Below, in pieces: positions 60,579 to 64,000 of a stretch of DNA of 64,000 bases. Source of the stretch: Siphonodentalium dalli (Eukaryota > Mollusca > Scaphopoda > Gadilida > Siphonodentaliidae); the NCBI GenBank assembly GCA_032622095.1, contig CP136063.1:37054106-37118105 (forward strand). Reading direction: 5' to 3'. The notes under the pieces were generated by a model. That model was not told the DNA's origin. It worked only from the letters and a program-made list of their open reading frames with translations, and ran no database searches. Numbering within the stretch: the first letter of the stretch is position 1; the number at the start of each line of letters is the position of its first letter. The translations under genes were made by a program, and so were the position numbers.

Positions 60579-61136
60579 CTAACATCGGCGAGATAAAAAA
60601 TAGTTCGCAACATTTTTATCATTTGAGTCATTATATTCACACAGGAAAGAAGGAATATAATTATGTAGTGTATTAAATTGTTGGCCAAATTTGTGTTTTT
60701 GTGCAAAAGCGAATGAAATACAAGTTTGTGCAATTTGTGGTGAATTATTACGCAAAACAATTATGTCAATAGTCCGCAGACATGACATTGAAATGTCTAT
60801 TTTGTGTAATATGATCGACAGAACACGAATATTTGTCAAGACGGAGAAATGCACATCACTGTCACTGTGGTAAGCATTTTGTGCCAATTTACGAACACCA
60901 TTTGAACGTGATATTTGATAGAAAAGTTTAGCCAGACAAGCCACAACTTGCACAAGAATGTTCAAAGGTTGCCGACGATTTTCAATTTCAGCGATTTCGC
61001 ACAAAAAATAACAATGGCAATGCCTTTGACAAATGACCGCTAAATTGCTAATCATGATATAAATTGAGAAATGATGTTTCGCAAGATGAACTACATATAG
61101 ATGTACTATTTTAATGTATGCAAAATAGCATGACAA
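60579..61136 (-). other. Unassigned 185-codon open frame
   Basis: One of the longest frames outside recognised elements. The peptide has no domain I recognise, is rich in I, N, H, C and S, and has no membrane or coiled-coil pattern. A 60-codon frame runs antiparallel at 60691-60873. It may be a remnant of an unidentified mobile element or chance in AT-rich DNA. Confidence 0.2.
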
Positions 61137-62817
61137 TACGAATAATCAGTAAATAGAAGTTTATGCATATTTAAAATTAATTTTCCTAAATTCGCTGCAT
61201 CTGGACTGTAGCATGTTGGTCACTAGCTCAGTACTGACAGTAGCTGTTGTCAGTGTTGATATTTCAGTGCAGCAACCAATTCTGGTTAGAGGCACACTGG
61301 TCCAGGTGCTACCACGACTGAGTAACTTTAAATTAACCCCTGTGGTACTGGTACAGATTCTGATTTGAAAGCGGTCGTGTGATTAGGGATATTTCGAATC
61401 TTTGTATACCACTTACAAGTCTTTTATCACCGGGAATAGACTGCATAATAAATTTATATCACAAAAATCATTATATCCCCTTGAGTCTCCTTCCACGACC
61501 ATCGGGGACCTCCGTATAGTCCAATGTGTATCTATAGTATAGGCTAAGTTGCCCAATAGCCCACTGCTCATATGTATTGGCCTTCCAGTCCCGGCGCTGG
61601 TTGCTCGTGGAAGGTCTGTGTGTTACTCGTGCAACCTGCAGGTACCGGTAGGTCTGTGATGGTTCGTGTGTTCATCACGGTTGTACCATAATCGTGGCGC
61701 AGTCTAGTGTTGAAACGATTAGTGAATTTCAAAGTCGACTAGTCGAGGCCCAAAAGTCACGTTGCGTCGACTAGTCGGTACCCGATATCAAAACTTTCAA
61801 ACATAACATGGTACGGAAAATTCATTGTACATGGCGTACACTGATGACTGATGCAATGACGGTCTATTGCATAGCGCATTTCCCTGCATAGACACCAATT
61901 TATTTGGGAAATAATACAGTAAACATCTTAATATTTATCCAACACACTGAATGTAATTATATAATTAGACATGTGGTGGATAATGATTAAAAACACGATC
62001 ATTTATACAAGTTTTAAATTTATTATCGGCGTTCGAGATTTCGTTTAGGGATCACCAATAAACTGGTGCCGAGCGGTGTCACTATAAAATGTTAATGTTC
62101 CGACTAAATACGCCCTATAGTATTGGCTACGACGTTGTAGAATACCGGTACGATAACCAGTTCTTAAATCCAGTGTCATTTATATACGGTATCACCAATG
62201 ACGTCACCTTAACTTCATCCTTAAGCGACCTTCACACAGATCGCATCATAACCCGACGGTGCGAGATCAATTGAAATATACACAGTGTCTAGATCAAAGC
62301 GGTCTCCGACAAACGATAAAGCAGCATCAATCATTGCCATCGTGTCGCAGTGATGTCTTTGACCTCAAACGACGAGTGAGACATTGTCTTGTCAATTTCA
62401 TTCTTTCAATTAATAGTCGGGTCACCATCTATATTAGTACTAGTAACACTGTCAATTCCGGGTGCCACCAAACGTTATACTTACCATAACTTACACGCAG
62501 TTTACACCGTTTATGCCGGAATCGATCTTGAAAATGTTATACATGTAACTAATACACGTTGTCCCCACATCCGGTTGTAACTAGCAATCTGATTGGCTAC
62601 AACGTCACGTTTAAATCACCATGCCCCCGTCACCCTTGACGGCGGGGTATAAGAGAATATGCGCCAAACATCGGGGGTATATGAGCACGCGAAACATCAG
62701 GGGTATATGAATGACCCTTGAACTCGCAGTTTCCACCAATCGTGATGTTGCTCTCGCACTCCGAATTTGACGTCACCTGACCCCGGGTCCTTACATGTAG
62801 GTCAGCTACTGAATTAT
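61137..62817. other. No gene recognised
   Basis: Contains two CGACTAGTCG palindromes (61736-61745 and 61768-61777) and a cgggggtatatgag word repeated near 62670-62710. Short frames at 62089-62580 overlap in all registers. Confidence 0.45.
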
Positions 62818-63946
62818 TAGCTCAACTTACTTTGTAAGTTTGAGCTATTGCCATGGGTTGGCGTCCGTGTGTCTGTGTGTCTGTCAACAATTTCCTTTGG
62901 CGCGGGCTACATGTCGTACCTTTGGTTTGATCATTGACATTGACATGTAGATGGGAACGAGTCATTTTGGGGTCATTCGGCGAAAAAACATGGCCGCTGG
63001 CGGCCATCTTGGATTTCAAAATTAAATCCATTGGCGCGGTCTACAGGTAGTACTGTTCGTCTGATAATCATGAAATTTGTCATGGATGTTAATATTGACA
63101 TGTAGATGGGAATGAGTCATTTTGGGGTCGTTCTGTCAAAAAAAATGGCCGCCAACAGCCATTTTGGATTTTACTCTTCGCATGACTAAATCCTTTGGCG
63201 TGGGCTGCAGGTCGTAGCTTTAGTCGGATCTTCATGAAATTTTTCATGGATGTTAACAATGAAATGTAGATTGGAACGAGTCATTTTGGGGTCGTTCGGC
63301 CAAAAAACATGGCCGCCAGCAGCCATCTTGGATTTTACTCTTTGCATGACTAAATCCTTTGGCGCGGGCTACAGGTCGTAGCTTTAGTCCGATCTTCATG
63401 AAATTTATCATGGATGTTAACAATGACATGTAGACGGGAACGAGTCCTTTTGAGGTTATTCAGCCAAAAACATGGCCGCTGGAGGCCATCTTGGATTTCA
63501 AAATTAAATCCATTGGTGCGGGCTACAGGTCGTACTATTCGACTGATAATCATGAAATTTGTCATGGATGTTAATATTGAAATGTAGATGGGATCGAGTC
63601 ATTTTGGGGTCGTTCGGCCAAAAAACATGGCCACCAGCAGCCATCTTGGATTTTACTCTTTACATGACTAAATCCTTTGGCGCGGGCTGCAGGTCGTAGC
63701 TTTTGTCGGATCTTCATGAAATTTGTCATGGATGTTAACAATGACATGTAGATGGGAACGAGTCATTTTGAGGTCATTCAGCCCAAAAACATGGCCGCCA
63801 GCAGCCATCTTGGATTTTACTCTTTGCATGACTAAATCCTTTGGCACAGCTACATGTACATGTAGGTTAGACATTTCAATTAGCACCTTTCCTATTCCTC
63901 CATTTACTGTCAACCATTAAATTATTCCCTTACCTAAGTTGAGCTA
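62818..63946. mobile_element. MITE-like element with six ~160-bp internal tandem monomers
   Basis: TAGCTCAACTTA (62818-62829) and its exact complement (63935-63946) are terminal inverted repeats. The outer TA could be a TA target duplication. The core repeats 'atggccgc..gcggccatcttggatt' with spacing 155-165 (copies near 62989, 63144, 63309, 63471, 63626, 63790). Each monomer also has catgaaattt, tggatgttaa and gacatgtagatggga. No transposase. This architecture matches tandem-repeat-containing MITEs and pearl-type elements known in bivalves. Confidence 0.75.
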
Positions 63947-64000
63947 CAGTGTCATTGACACTTTCATTCTTATTGGTGTGAATTAATCCGATAACCTATG

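Noticed and set aside
1-64000. tRNA, rRNA, CRISPR arrays or bacterial-type operons
   Set aside because: No T-loop-type words in a cloverleaf context and no conserved rRNA blocks were found. The tandem repeats lack unique spacers, so none is a CRISPR array.

Overview
The window is AT-rich nuclear DNA from an invertebrate animal. It has a spliced Mab-21/cGAS-like gene, several LINE retrotransposons, a Penelope-like remnant, Helitron-type repeats with tandem cores, many (TA)n tracts and numerous foldback elements. Repeat elements made of two flanks around a core of ~125-160 bp tandem monomers, together with a Mab-21 relative, fit a mollusc and most likely a bivalve. That assignment is inference; nothing here is a species marker.

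Layout. 1-8 kb: decayed repeats, two minus-strand Helitron-like units (3.03-3.91 kb), a 94-unit 24-bp minisatellite (3.98-6.26 kb) and a 5'-truncated LINE end (7.34-8.04 kb). 8.5-16 kb: foldbacks, three copies of a 316-bp repeat and no recognisable gene. 16.7-22.9 kb: two broken LINE reverse transcriptases, one plus (16.7-19.1 kb) and one minus (20.4-22.85 kb). 23.7-31.65 kb: six Helitron-like units joined head to tail on the plus strand, with a minus-strand array of a second family nested in unit 2. 32.1-36.6 kb: another LINE end, two word-saturated repeats and a terminal-inverted-repeat element containing a long palindrome and an exon-like fragment.

37.5-45.9 kb is the only clear host-gene region. 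A 290-residue multi-pass membrane ORF (37509-38381) is followed 81 bases later by a 28-nt first coding exon (38463-38490). That exon splices in frame, across a 6.2-kb intron, to a 1178-nt exon coding a Mab-21-domain protein of 401 residues. The intron holds a large foldback, an antisense exon-like ORF with a poly(A) signal, a perfect hairpin and a Penelope-like GIY-YIG remnant.

46.8-47.8 kb has two more Helitron-like units. About 47.9-58.54 kb is one long LINE with an intact ORF1, then about 20 tandem monomers derived from the 3' end of ORF1 and its spacer, then an ORF2 (endonuclease plus reverse transcriptase) broken only by two frameshifts. Its 3' UTR carries a hairpin shared, with a compensatory base change, by the LINE fragment at 7.9 kb. 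58.6-62.8 kb is largely unassigned. 62.82-63.95 kb is a MITE-like element with six ~160-bp internal monomers.

The strongest candidates for something undescribed are the LINE whose ORF1 tail has become a satellite between its two ORFs, and the head-to-tail, nested Helitron-like arrays. The membrane ORF packed against the Mab-21-like gene is also worth a look. No bacterial operons, CRISPR arrays, tRNA or rRNA genes were seen.
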